A stretch of DNA of 64,000 nt, from the NCBI GenBank assembly GCA_963924555.1, contig OZ004594.1, positions 4,371,563 to 4,435,562 on the forward strand, read 5' to 3'. A program made the position numbers and the translations under genes. Positions 24,966-35,889 of the stretch are shown piece after piece. Under the pieces are notes generated by a model, which saw only the letters and a list, made by a program, of their open reading frames with translations, did no database searches and had not been told where the DNA came from. Origin of the DNA: Crambe crambe. Lineage: Eukaryota > Porifera > Demospongiae > Poecilosclerida > Crambeidae. The number at the start of each line of letters is the position of its first letter. The first letter of the stretch is position 1.

Positions 24966-27900
24966 CTATATTAAAAGAACTTTCACTGCATAACCCTTGC
25001 CAAATTGCAACATAATTGTTTCGTGTGGCATTATTAATTTATAGGTAGCTATACTAATAATAGGGAAGATCCCAGAGGAGGTTAGACACATCAGAAATAT
25101 TTCCACACTCAAATTGGCACATGCATGCTTAATACTTTTTGAGTGGGTGAGATCAAAGTGGTTTATAAGTCATAATGCCAGACGTCCAAGGAAAAACATT
25201 TAATCTCCACATAAAACCCTGGCACCCATGTTCAACTATTACATAGAGTACTTTGATCTCAACCTTTTGGAGCCCATACTCTTGACATGATGTAGTGATA
25301 CTTCATACAGCCATTTCACAGAGCTGTGTGTATCTATCACATTCTTCTCTTTAAACTCACAGCTCTGGCCGAGCAGAAATGCTAAAACTAGCATTAATGA
25401 ATTATTCATAAAAACTAGCCTGCACCCACAGAAAATCTGTGGCTCTTTTTAAATTTGAAATTGCATGCTATTGGGGCTGGTTTCTTCTAGCTAAGCCTAT
25501 GCTGTGCTCTTCAGTGAGGCTTTTCCTATGCAGTTTTCTTGTATCTTGCTTGTTATGTAGGCTTGCTGCAGCCCTGCATTCTTCGCTGGGCTGCAGTCTC
25601 CAGCCCCTTGCTTGTTTCTATCTTTGCCAGCCTGGCTAGGCTTGCTGTAGTCATAGATCTATGCTGCAGTCACAGTATTGACCTTTGAACCATATTTCTC
25701 TTTTTCTTTCTCACCTCTTTGTAATGTTGGACTCTTAGAGTGTCAAGATTCATTGTGAGTCAAGTCCATAGCTAGAAACTCTAGTGCTTGTCCGCCCTTC
25801 CTTCCTTGCTTTGAATTTGCATGTTGCCACGAGTGATACGTATGCACGTTACCAATTGACCTTTGAACCGTGACGGACATACATACAAGCATATTAATAT
25901 ATAGATAAGGCAGGTCATTTAGCTGTCTAGGGAAGGGAAGCAGGTCATGACACATTTTCACGTTGAAAGCTATCCCAGTAAACCTGAAGAAGTCACTTTA
26001 CTGTGCATTAATCTGCCATGCACCAATAGATATAACCTTAGGTGCTCCTACCATCAACTCTAAAAGATGTGTAACCATTAACCGCTGAATCTTTTTTCTG
26101 ATTTTTTTGTTTGATTGTTTGTTTATTGTTGTTTTTTGTTTATTTTTTGAATCCTCTCCTGGTCGCCAGGCCAGTCTTGATGGACCCTCAGCCTGCTCTA
26201 ATTGTCCCATCTTCTTTTTTGTTGTAACTTATCTCATGCATCTTGTGCTGTAATAATTTATAGAACAAAATCTCCTCAATCTCCTAGATTTTGTTGCTCA
26301 CTATAGCTATAGCTATTATCTACTATAGTCTCCTGTGGTAGCTCATCTATATATAAAATCTCCCAGGATATTTTGTCTCTTAGCTACTTGTCTATAGCTC
26401 TATAATTAACTATAGTTATATATGTAGCTAGCTATAAGTGATATTTTATTGCTCAACTTGAGCTATGTCATAGCAGTATATAGGTATGTAGAATAATTTT
26501 TTACTTTCTATAGTAGCTAAGAGACATGTTGCTCTGTAGCTATCTAGCTATAGCTATTATATGTAAGTAGTATATTATGTGACAAATCCTTGGAGATTTT
26601 GTTGCTCTTAATAGCTAGCAGCTTTAATCCGTAATCATAATCATAACGATCACTCTCAGTGAGTAATGTGATACAGAGCAACATACTCACTTGTCACTCA
26701 TTGTAGACTGCATGACTACAATACTGATTTGTATAAAGCTCCATCATGCATTCACATCAATGGATCAGTTAATAATAACTATTTGCTGCTATATAGCTAC
26801 ACTTGTGACTTTCTAGCTACATAGCTAGATAGTTACCAGAAAAAAATATGGTCATTTGAAGTATGCGTAATACATAATATATACACCCAACTAAGGTGAA
26901 TAGCTAACAAGCTTGAGATTTGATGCACCTATAAACAGAACATGCTTTATCTCTCATTAGCTATAGAAATTATCACTATATCACTAAGATAAAAACAACC
27001 TGGAGATTTTTTATTGCTAGGAGAGCAATTTGTTGGTGAGCGATTGTCTTTGTATAATCAGATATAGCTATACCACCTCTCCGATAGCTACTTTACATGC
27101 AGCAACAATATATCCTGGCGGCGACAAGAGATTAGGTCGCTCGCAACAAAATTTCCTAGGATATTTTGTCGCCGCGACAGAATCTCCCAGTGACAAAATA
27201 AACTGTGACACTGGACCTCGATATATATCTAGCCCTGTATAATACCCAGGCTCCAAATTATGCGGAGGCAGGAAATAGAGCCTGGTACCTACACCTATGA
27301 CACTTTATGACAGTGCGTGATGTCACAGACATGTAACTATGAGATACCAATTAAGGAGTTGTACGATAACTGCTCTACACTAGGAGCTCCTCACAATCTG
27401 TAGACGTCTCACTACACCACCAGATGAGAATGTGCCAAAGATAATCACTGCCTCAACATCACTTCTCCTCAAACTTCCAACTTGGTCAACCACCCGAGCA
27501 AATCAGTTGTGGTCGATCAATGATTTTTAAATTGACGTAGTAAATTCAGCATACCGAAATTTCTATCCAATTAATTGTGAGGAAAATAATTTATATGACG
27601 TTAAATTATCTTTCTTATGGTTGTTGTTTGAGACTTTGACGACCATCAGTGAGGGAAATATGGTGCGAGGGGCAAAGTATGGCTATCTCCGACACCAATT
27701 TTCGGCCACCCGTTGAAAATCGTCTGTTCCATTCTTTTCTTTCATTTTTGCTCCACTACATGTTAGGGCCCTTAAAAAGATACTTTTATACTATTTTATG
27801 CTATAAAATACATCATCATAACAAATTATATAAAAAATGAACGAAGCATTTCTACCATAAACTGCTTCATAATTTAACAGTGGAATGGAACTGCTGCAGA

Positions 27901-28180
27901 AGCTCTCCTTTTCGCTGGATTCAGGTGATACTTTTCAGACACAGTCTTCATTGGTCTGTGTTTCATATTCCTACAGAATCCAGTCATAATCTATCCATAC
28001 AGTCCTCATTAAACAAGCACCAACTTTTGATTTTAAGTCGATAGCTTTCGTACCTTTTAAGCAATCATTCAGAGCCATGGCGATGGGTAACATGAGCTAG
28101 TAACTTACTTTCATGCTGCAGTTGATAAATACGTGCTGTTGAAGTCCTGTTTTCTCTCTAGAGCTTGTAAGTTTTTTTCA
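24966..28180. other. Spacer upstream of RNF213-like gene 1, no exon found
   Basis: The missing first exon of gene 1 should lie here or further right, but no zinc-ribbon-coding stretch is visible on the minus strand. The interval 26270-27190 contains a recurring GGAGATTTTGTTGCT-like motif in both orientations (26275, 26300, 26350, 26590, 27002, 27150). The stretch 25440-25660 is rich in CTTGCTGCAG-type repeats. No gene can be supported. Confidence 0.5.
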
Positions 28181-28189
28181 ATGCAGCCA

Positions 28190-28480
28190 TTTTCTTAGAC
28201 TCCGTTTACGTTTGCTTACTACCGTAGACTTTCCATATACTAAGTAGCCGATAATTGGTGCTGCGACGGTCGATAATCGAGGACTTACGCTAATTATGAT
28301 AGCACAACTTCTACCAACCAGTCCATGCTTATGGTCAAAGAGGAGAGGGAGTACCTGAAAACAAATATTCTTGCCAGTTGGCAAAGAAACGAAAATGTCT
28401 TCAAAATGGATTGCTTGCCGTTGATTCTTCTTCAGCACTAAGATAGGGCATAAAGCACACAATCCACAAAGTTCTAAGAA
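28190..28480 (-). pseudogene. RecQ-like helicase fragment, degenerate
   Basis: Minus-strand reading contains FVSLPTGKNICFQVLPLLFD and later CAIIISVSPRLS, matching motif I and Ia of RecQ-like helicases, but the Walker A Gly-Lys-Ser is altered. No flanking helicase motifs were seen. It is similar in kind to the fragment at 39553 but on the opposite strand, consistent with a helicase gene family spread by duplication or transposition. Confidence 0.5.
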
Positions 28481-28992
28481 GAACTGGAGCACAAACTATT
28501 GTTGCATGTTGTAGCACAGTGGTGATAACTGCTGATTCAGTACTGTTATGTCATACATCACAGACGATTACTCCCGGATCCCGATCCCCCAATCATGCAG
28601 GGGTGGGGGAGGGGGGAATTGGCGCATGCGCAAACAGTGGGTACCAGGCTCTTTTGTTCGCCTCTGCAAAATTTTAGAGCCTGGGGACAAGGATATCGCG
28701 ATGCAGAGGAATTTGTACACGCCATCGGCAAACGCCCCCCACGTATGTCATATTTATTTATTTTTTAAATGATAAATAATAAATGACAGTACAATTCAAT
28801 GTCACAACAGCAACAGCAAAGTTGATTGTCCAGAGTTAGGCCGTGACTCAGAGATAATGAGGTCAATGGCTCCCAGTGCTCTTCCAGCATGTCCACATGA
28901 TGACTGTGCTCCCCTGATTGCTTGGATGGCAGAGCGAAGGAGGGAGAAATAGAGGCGGCATCTCAACAGTTAATATTTTAATACACATATGT

Positions 28993-29200
28993 CATATTTA
29001 ATTCGCATGCGCATACGTTCATTTGATCTTTGACCCCACAAATGAAAACAAACAGCTGTTTTTTTACAGCATTTCGTCATAGAGGCGCTAGGCTTATCCA
29101 GGCGCTTGGCTTTCTAGTATCTTACAAATGACTTTCACCAACTGCTTCGTTCGCCAATTGAATAAGTTACATGAACATACCCTAGTTGCTAATAACATGT
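28993..29200 (-). repeat. Dispersed repeat, copy 2 of the inverted pair
   Basis: Minus-strand reading gives TTCGTTCGCCAATTG-complement, GAAGCAGTTGGTGAAAGTCA, AGAAAGCCAAGCGCCT and TTTGTGGGGTCAAAGATC, parallel to 21957-22231. The two copies face each other 7 kb apart and bracket the 5' exons of RNF213-like gene 1. Confidence 0.75.
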
Positions 29201-29352
29201 GCGTTAATCGCGCGTACATAATAAAATCATGCATGACTTGCATAAGCCTGATAAACCTGCATGAATATAAGAACTGCATGAACTTGCACTTGCATAAGAA
29301 CTTTCTGCACTGTATCAATTCATAATCATTGTTTCTATTGAGGGAAGTCTGT

Positions 29353-29617
29353 AGCTGGTACAAGTGAGAAGAAACTCTTATCAAACACTGACATGTAAGG
29401 TGAACTTGATCTTCTGTCCACTCTTGCATCAAAGTTTCCTGAAGTCCACTGTTCAAAGCTGCACACTGGATATACCTGCAGATCTTGTGGTGAATGCTTA
29501 TCAGGAATTTTCATAGTACACTGCCCATTCTGTCAGTTAGCTCAAGAAGTAGCTGGCAGTGAACAGGAACTTCCCAACCAAAATCACATATATATCACCT
29601 GACCTTATTGACCAGGT
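29353..29617 (+). pseudogene. Cys-rich zinc-ribbon-like fragment
   Basis: Plus-strand reading contains YTCRSCGECLSGIF and VHCPFCQLAQEVAG, a CxxC...CxxC zinc-ribbon layout, preceded by ELDLLSTLASKFPEVHC and one in-frame stop near 29394. I do not recognise the family. It lies upstream of the first RNF213-like gene but on the opposite strand, so it is not that gene's missing first exon as it stands. Confidence 0.3.
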
Positions 29618-30744
29618 AAGGAGAAAGGTATTAGCACTCATCCTGTAGGTCTCTTCAGACACCAGCAACTGGAAACAAATCTCCGCTTCTTACTGTTACT
29701 TCTGATTTCCGGCTACTTAATGCATAGACATACAAAATTACACCTCTTTGTGAGCTTTGTAGGAGAATATTCAAGCCTCTCATCCGAAGGAGCTCTAAAA
29801 GTTTTGCAAATAACAGTGCATGAGAAAAAATAGTTTCACTAAGGCTGCAATAGTAAAAACTATAGGCCAGGATCTGCGAAAAGAGGTTCAGCAATCTGCT
29901 CTAACATGTTCAATTTAATTACTAGGGAGAAGTCAAATAGCATTATGGCTAAATAATTATTGTAGTGATAGCATCACTGCTGTGCAAGCTGCATGCCAGC
30001 TTCAAAGCTTATTCCATATGCTGGGCATTGTAGCAAACAAGTGAGCTAGTGCATGATTATAAATAATGTAGCTATGGCTTTTTTCCACAAAGGTGTGCCA
30101 GCGACTTCAGAAACTTGGGCTTTCACTCTCTAAGTTGGTGTGTACTCTTGGTTCTGACTTTGATTGGTCGTCAAGAAGTGGAAAGAAAATGCTGAAGAAA
30201 AATGGTCACAGCTAGAAGTAAAAGTTATTATATTTGCTTCCTCCATGGTAACAGCTTTATCGTCTCTGCAGACAGAGGAGTAGCTACCATTAGGGCACCT
30301 GGGTACTTGCCCCAGTAAAATTTCATGGAAACAAAGTATGACTGAAAATGGGTTTGGTCAGCAAAAAGGGTATGGCCAAATCGTAAATCCTAGCTACTCC
30401 CCTGGAAGCATACATACATCTGCACTTCCTTCATCACAACTGGTTACATCTGAATATCTTTCATCTTCAACTGAACATCCTTCAATACTACAGGTTACAC
30501 CTGTGTGTTCTTTGTCCCCAATGCTTACATCTGAATATCTTTCATCTTTTCTCTGCCGTTATACCTCTATCTCCATCTTCATCCACACCTGTGTCTCTAT
30601 CTGTATCATATGAATGTCCATAAAGAATCCTTTGATATTGACTAATTTCACCTTTGTGGACATTACCCAAATATGAAGCCAAACATGAAGATGATAGACA
30701 TACTGGAAGCATATAAAAATTATATTCCATTGAAGAGAGTTATA

Positions 30745-30943
30745 CTGAAAGAACCAATGGGTGCATGCCAGTGAAGACGAGGCATATATTCCACTTATGG
30801 TGGGTAGAGATTACCTTTTTGTTGCACGTGCACAGGAAGCTCAGTACATCAGGCACATCAGCTCAGAGTTAATAAAAGACCGGTTAGACAGAATGATACC
30901 TATGGCTGAGGATTGGCATGCAAAAGTTTGTTTGTTAGAAGTA
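30745..30943 (+). pseudogene. Transposon-derived fragment, DUF6589-like
   Basis: An open exon-like stretch encodes DEAYIPLMVGRDYLFVARAQ, then LDRMIPMAEDWHAKVCLLE, ending at a GTAAGT donor. The pattern recalls DUF6589 proteins, in which a G-D-x-L-T-V-A-R-like segment is followed by P-V-x-E-D-W-H. No neighbouring exon was identified, so it is treated as a relic. Confidence 0.35.
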
Positions 30944-30995
30944 AGTATAAGTTCATAATGTTATCGGTGTTACAGTTACATCTCAGTTACCACCA

Positions 30996-31069
30996 TTGTA
31001 TGTATGTATGTGTGTATGTATGTATGTATGTATGTATGTATGTATGTATGTATGTATGTATGTATGTAT
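30996..31069 (+). repeat. (GTAT)n microsatellite
   Basis: About 18 tandem GTAT units with one GTGT variant. The open frame through it is meaningless. Confidence 0.95.
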
Positions 31070-31089
31070 AGGTATTAAAGAAAAACCTT

Positions 31090-31505
31090 TATCAGAGTGC
31101 GCTAGCACTAGGGATGGCAGGTCAAAGGTCATAGGACTGTATTCATCAAAATTCTGTTCAGGCCATCTGTTAGAGCGGCATATATATAGAGGCTGATCTT
31201 TTGCTATTAGTTTTAACTACTGTAACAGTTCTATTTCACTAATCAGTGATATCAGTAGCACTCAAGAGCATTAGCTAATCTTTTTTTGCCATTTTGAAGC
31301 TGCGCATGTGCACTAAGGGGCAGGGCTATGTACAAGTCAAGTGTGAGGTTTAATCGCTATTTGTTCTGGTCAGATGGTGTTCCAGTCACTCCCTCGGTAC
31401 AGATTCGCATCCTACATAGCCAGTACTTACGTATTGCTCACTTCACCATGCCAGTGCCCCAACTTGTCAGTGTGAACCTTAATTTCAGGCTCCCATTTTC
31501 GCTAG
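31090..31505. repeat. Dispersed repeat about 400 bp, copy A
   Basis: Landmarks AGGGATGGCAGGTCAAAGGT, GAGGCTGATCTTTTGCTATT, GGTCAGATGGTGTTCCAGTC and CACTTCACCATGCCAGTGCC recur in the same order at 40643-41215. It shows no coding potential I can defend. Confidence 0.8.
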
Positions 31506-31599
31506 CTAAGCTATAGTAGCTCTTCAGTTTAATTATTTTGCTAGCTAGCCATCTACTAAAATCCCCAAGTAACCCCTTACCCATAACCATCTGAACCAA

Positions 31600-31925
31600 C
31601 TACTATTCCTACTTCACTCCCTAATTTAAATAACCACACCCATATCACCCAACTTAAGCAAACTATCCCTACTTCTCTCCGGCCTCATGGAGGGAGTAAA
31701 GGGATAGTTTGCTTAAGTTGGGTGATATGGATGTGGTCATTGAAATTAGGAGGCCTAGGAGTGAAGTAAGAATAGTAGTTTCATAATGATTATTGCTGTG
31801 GTTCTTGAGTTGGTGATGGGTACAGGTAAGGGGCTACTTGACTCACTTGTTGCTGAAGGGGGAGTGAAGTAGGGATTTGAGATAATATAGGTGTGGTTAT
31901 TGAAATTAGGAGTAGGAAAAATAAT
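31600..31925. repeat. Inverted repeat plus half-copy of the 41.6 kb hairpin
   Basis: Arms around ACTTAAGCAAACTATCCC (31657-31685) and its complement (31700-31725) form a hairpin with a short loop. The following 31785-31925 matches one arm of the palindrome at 41620-42079 (GTGGTTCTTGAG, TTGACTCACTTGTTG, GGGGGAGTGAAGTAGGG). Confidence 0.75.
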
Positions 31926-31927
31926 AC

Positions 31928-32090
31928 AGCAGATTGCAGTGATCTTGCAACATGAAATCCAGAACAGCAAAACCAAAGTTTACATAACCTCCTTTCAAAT
32001 GGCTCTGGAGTTGGGTTATTTTGAAAGGAGGCTATGTAAATTTTGGTTTTGCTATTCTGGATTTGTATTGCAAGATCACTGCAATCTGCT
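31928..32090. repeat. Small hairpin MITE, family member 2
   Basis: AGCAGATTGCAGTGATCTTG at the left and its complement at the right enclose the same CCTCCTTTCAAATGGCTCTG core as member 1. This copy preserves the longest terminal inverted repeats of the four. Confidence 0.9.
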
Positions 32091-32171
32091 GAAATTTTAT
32101 GGCTATCCCTAGCACTCATATAAAAATGTAAACAGGAAAACCAGAACAATGAGTGATGCAGAGCTAGCGCA

Positions 32172-32285
32172 TTCCAGGTATACCAAACCTAAATTTACAT
32201 AGCCTCCTTTCAAAGGACTTAATTGTGGCTTTAGAGTTGGGTTACTTAAAAGGAAGCTATGTAAATTTTGGTTTGGTATTCTGAT
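32172..32285. repeat. Small hairpin MITE, family member 3
   Basis: Contains CATAGCCTCCTTTCAAAGGA and AGCTATGTAAATTTTGGTTT in inverted arrangement. It lies directly after member 2 and before a 31-base poly-G run. Confidence 0.8.
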
Positions 32286-32299
32286 AATATCATTATAAT

Positions 32300-32330
<31 letters not shown>
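32300..32330 (+). repeat. Poly-G run (31 bases) downstream of the CARD-like gene
   Basis: An uninterrupted G tract 30 bases past the stop codon of the CARD-like gene. It would be C-rich in the transcript if included in the 3' UTR. Confidence 0.95.
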
Positions 32331-32332
<2 letters not shown>

Positions 32333-32360
32333 TTAATAATGATGGTATATAGCTAGCTAG

Positions 32361-34276
32361 CTAACTGACCTTAATATTAGCATCAAATCTAAAATCACCA
32401 CATTCCAACCACCGAATAGGCTCTATGTCTTTGAATTCTTCGAACTGCTTCATTGTGAATTCTCTGTTTTCATTGAAGACAATGTTGGCCACAGATCTTG
32501 GAATAAGAAAAATTACAACCACACAACCTTTCTTGACATCATATAAAAGGAGGGAAGATGTTTTCAACTCCAAAATATTGGCTATTTTACGTTTCAGATC
32601 ACAAACCTTCGCTAATTGCTGAAACTCATCAATATCAACTTTTAGAACAATTTTCTCCATAATATCAGGAACTTTTAAAGCAGGATTTATTCCAGCAAAT
32701 TCAGATATTTTATGCTTATTAATAAACTCTTTCAGCTTTATCACATATTCCTTCATTTTATTGCGATCTTTATCAGAACCATATTTATCAACGATACACT
32801 CAATTATGTCATAGTTCAAGAAAGAAATAAATTTGTGAATAGTCAAATATTCAAACATGCGAGTAACTGTGGTTACTTCTTGAAGTTCTTTCCCAACATC
32901 AGACAGTAATTTAACTCTACTGTCATGATCAAATGCATTCAAATTCATTAGAAAGTAGCGAAAGTCATCAGGGCTTGTATTCTGGTCTATAATGGATTGT
33001 CGGATGCCAGCTATAAAATATCCATAGTTTTTTAAGATGCCTTTCATGTTGCTTTCAAGCTGTTGTTTAAGATCTTCAAGAATACCAGCAGGTAGATTAT
33101 CCTCACCTATGATATAAAATTGAGTTGATCCAACATTGAATAAGCCCACCTCAAAAGAGAGAAGGAAAAAATTCTATATCAACCACAATGGTGTATATAA
33201 AAATTGCCACTGGAGAATAATAAGATCAGAGGGAGGGGGAAGGAAAAGGAGAGCCTGGTTGCCACTGTACATGTGTATGTGCTGATTCTCCCGCGATTTT
33301 GAAGAACCTGAATACTTGCCTGTGTGATGTCCACAACACAAAATGTCACAGGTCAAAGTAGGACAGATAAGCAGGAAATCAGCACGAGCAGACAGACAAG
33401 CAGACAGACAAGAAGACAGATGGAGAGGACAGACAGAGAAGCAGACAGAGAGACAGACAGACAGACAGACATTATACAGACAAATATGTTTTACTCAAAA
33501 ATATATATCCTAAATTTTGCTGTAGTTTTTGTCCTTGAAAAGCTAGTTACTCCATTTATTAAGAGCTCACCAAAATTGTCATTGGATACTGTGCAGGATT
33601 GAGCTGAGAAGGAGCTACTGCTCAGAGGTATGGTGGCCATCATAGAGGTCATTCCCTCACAGGGAGATCTTGGTAAAGGAGAGACATTGGGTACAGTAGG
33701 AGAGGAGGGTGTGGCCAACATAGAGATGGTTCCTTTGGAGGACTCATTTGGAGTTCTCAAAGCAGCAGCATTGGGTACAGGATGAGGAGCCTGGGTAGTA
33801 ACTATGGGAAAACAAAAATCAATGTAGTTATAATATTGGCTATTGTTTTAGTTTGTTTTATTTATTTGTTTTTTGTTTTGTTTTGGGTTGCTGTTTTCTC
33901 ATAATACACATAGCTAACTAGCTATCCAGTGTTCCCTTCTACCTCTCTGATGATAGTAGTCTTGATTAAGAATCTCAACAATGTCTCCATATCTTTTAAT
34001 GTTCTGGCGCAAATGATTGACCACTTTGTGGTAATTGTCAGGGTTGAGCTCAACTTGATTCCTTATATCAGTCACTAGCATGCTAGCTTTAGCAGTGGCT
34101 GTCAGATTTGACTTTGGGTTGTTAACTTCATCAAAACGTTCCTGTGTGATGAATCCATGCTGAAAGAGAAACTGTGCAATATCTCTGTCAGATTCCAGAG
34201 CAATCTCCAACTTCCTATTGCAATTAACTACAGTTAAATACTCCTTGGAGTCTGTCATTTTTAACTGTACTCCCAC
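32361..34276 (-). CDS. CARD-like death-fold protein, three exons, complete
   Basis: Exons 33943-34276, 33551-33801 and 32361-33149 join in frame and encode 457 residues. The first about 105 residues look like a death-fold domain, closest to CARD: an acidic/hydrophobic pattern with SDRDIAQFLFQHGFITQERF, then ATAKASMLVTDIRNQVE and NYHKVVNHLRQN. The second exon is a Ser/Thr/Pro-rich linker. The third is a helical region (DDFRYFLMNLNAF, MKEYVIKLKEFINKHK) ending in a mixed strand segment with KKGCVVVIFLIP, of a kind I associate with sponge and cnidarian death-domain proteins but cannot name. Start: the first ATG is at 34276, with another six codons on. CARD proteins act as adaptors by homotypic contact in innate-immune or apoptotic signalling; that role is inferred here. 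The donor of exon 2 (GTAACT) was chosen because it alone keeps the phase. Confidence 0.68.
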
Positions 34277-34523
34277 AAGCCAGAACTGCTAGCTATATAA
34301 ATTTAAAATAATTATCATAACAATACGTTAATATCTCAACTTACATGTCAATATGATCCTTATAAATTCTGGATATTTAGCTGGCTGATGAAAAGTCAAT
34401 CAACCATTGCTCGAAAAAGTAAGGGTAAGGATGAAGGATGGAAATGGGATCAATCTTTCACCCTCTGGGGATCAGGGGCGTGGTCGAATGACGGATCACG
34501 CTCGATCACATGTCGGGCCGGGC

Positions 34524-34612
34524 TAATTTTTTTTTTGGACGTACTTCTGACTTAGAATTTTTTTCAAGTCCTGGTTTAACCTTTCACCCCAACACGGCCA
34601 CACCCATGTAGC
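34524..34612 (+). repeat. GC-rich/T-tract repeat, copy 1
   Basis: GGCCGGGCTAA, then a T tract, then GGACGTACTTCTGACTTA, CAAGTCCTGGTTTAACCTTT and CACACCCAT. The same string appears inverted at 36963-37062, and a third related piece at 45155-45235. Confidence 0.8.
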
Positions 34613-35108
34613 CCGGGGGGCACGTGACTACCCATATGCCAGTACAGTAGCCAGTTAACTTGTGGCAGCACTCACTTTCTGTTTGCTAGTTGAACTTCCT
34701 TGAGTAAGTAACTTATGGTTGTAACAGGGAATGGATGGGGACTCATACTGGCAGTGGTAGCTATCTGTGTCAGTGAGCTGTAACACCTTCAGATTCCTTA
34801 CTTTATTTTCACGGCATGTGAGTTGACAAATTGTAGAAGAAAGAACAATATCAAGAAGAGTGAAGTCGATTTTTCTCCCTCCCACTGTTGTGTATTGTTA
34901 CATAGACAGGTATGCAAGCTACCAGTATTGAGAATCTTAAGTGTCTACTGTCTACATACTGCTGGTATAGACTTTCCTATAATCATTCAACACATGCATG
35001 TAGGTAAACGTAATATGTTAGTCTTCAAGTTTTGTGTACAGCACCATCTCATTTATAGTTGTATGTGGCTGCATGTCAGTTTGCTATTATTACCCACCAC
35101 AAAATTAA

Positions 35109-35885
35109 GGGGGGTTCCCTGGCTCCAAAACTTGCCACTTTACAAATGTATTAGCGTAACTCCGCCCACTTTTTACTTCCTGTCTTAGCCCTTCCCTTCC
35201 TCCATACCAATGTCCGTATAACCCAGATAAAAAAATTCATTGCTTAGTTTCATCCTATAGCTAAGTCGATGCCAAATTAGAAGCCTTTATCACATAATTA
35301 ACATTTTAATTAATATTTTTTTAACGACCACTTATGAAGGTACTATGAGAGTAGCTGTATACCCTAAAGGGTTAAAAATTTGCTTCTTGGGACAATGATA
35401 ACTTAATTTAAAAAATTTTTAAAATTATACTTAAGATATCATTTGAATCTTCTTTAGAAGCTCTACAAAATGTGGCTCTCTATTTCAAACTATAGGCACT
35501 GTAATCCACGTTAAATGACCTTAAGTGCTGAAAGGTACTTTGAAACATTAGTGAATCACTTGAAAGATGATTTAAAACTTTTGTGTGTGTTGCTATGGAA
35601 AAAGGAAAGCCACATTTTGTAGTCCTTCTACATAATTAGCACTGTGTAAAGTGATGAAATTTTACCACAATTTTTTCCTGAGTTATTACTGTCCCTAACA
35701 GTGGTCTTCATTTTTGCTTGAACACAATATTTTGGGGCTTCAATTCTTAAGCCACACCCACTTTTTGGTTCGTAAGTACTCCAACTATCATTGAAATAGC
35801 ATACTTAATTTCATGCGAATACACATTACAGTAAATGAGTAATCCAACATTTTTTAGTGCAGAATTTTTAGCCAGGGAACCCCCC
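35109..35885. mobile_element. PiggyBac-type MITE with TTAA target sites
   Basis: The left end reads TTAA then GGGGGGTTCCCTGGCT at 35105-35124; the right end is the exact complement followed by TTAA (ending 35889). TTAA duplication is the signature of piggyBac transposition. The 777-bp interior has no transposase. It interrupts or abuts the USP-like remnant. Confidence 0.85.
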
Positions 35886-35889
35886 TTAA

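Noticed and set aside
25439..25639. Plus-strand hydrophobic 66-codon frame
   Set aside because: Built on CTTGCTGCAG-like local repeats; no splice or family support.
22006..29160. A single 7-kb transposon bounded by the facing repeats
   Set aside because: The interval contains in-frame RNF213 exons continuous with the rest of gene 1, so the repeats are better seen as two separate copies.
30996..31196. Frame starting MYVCMCVCMYVC
   Set aside because: Translation of a GTAT microsatellite; same for 54594-54892.
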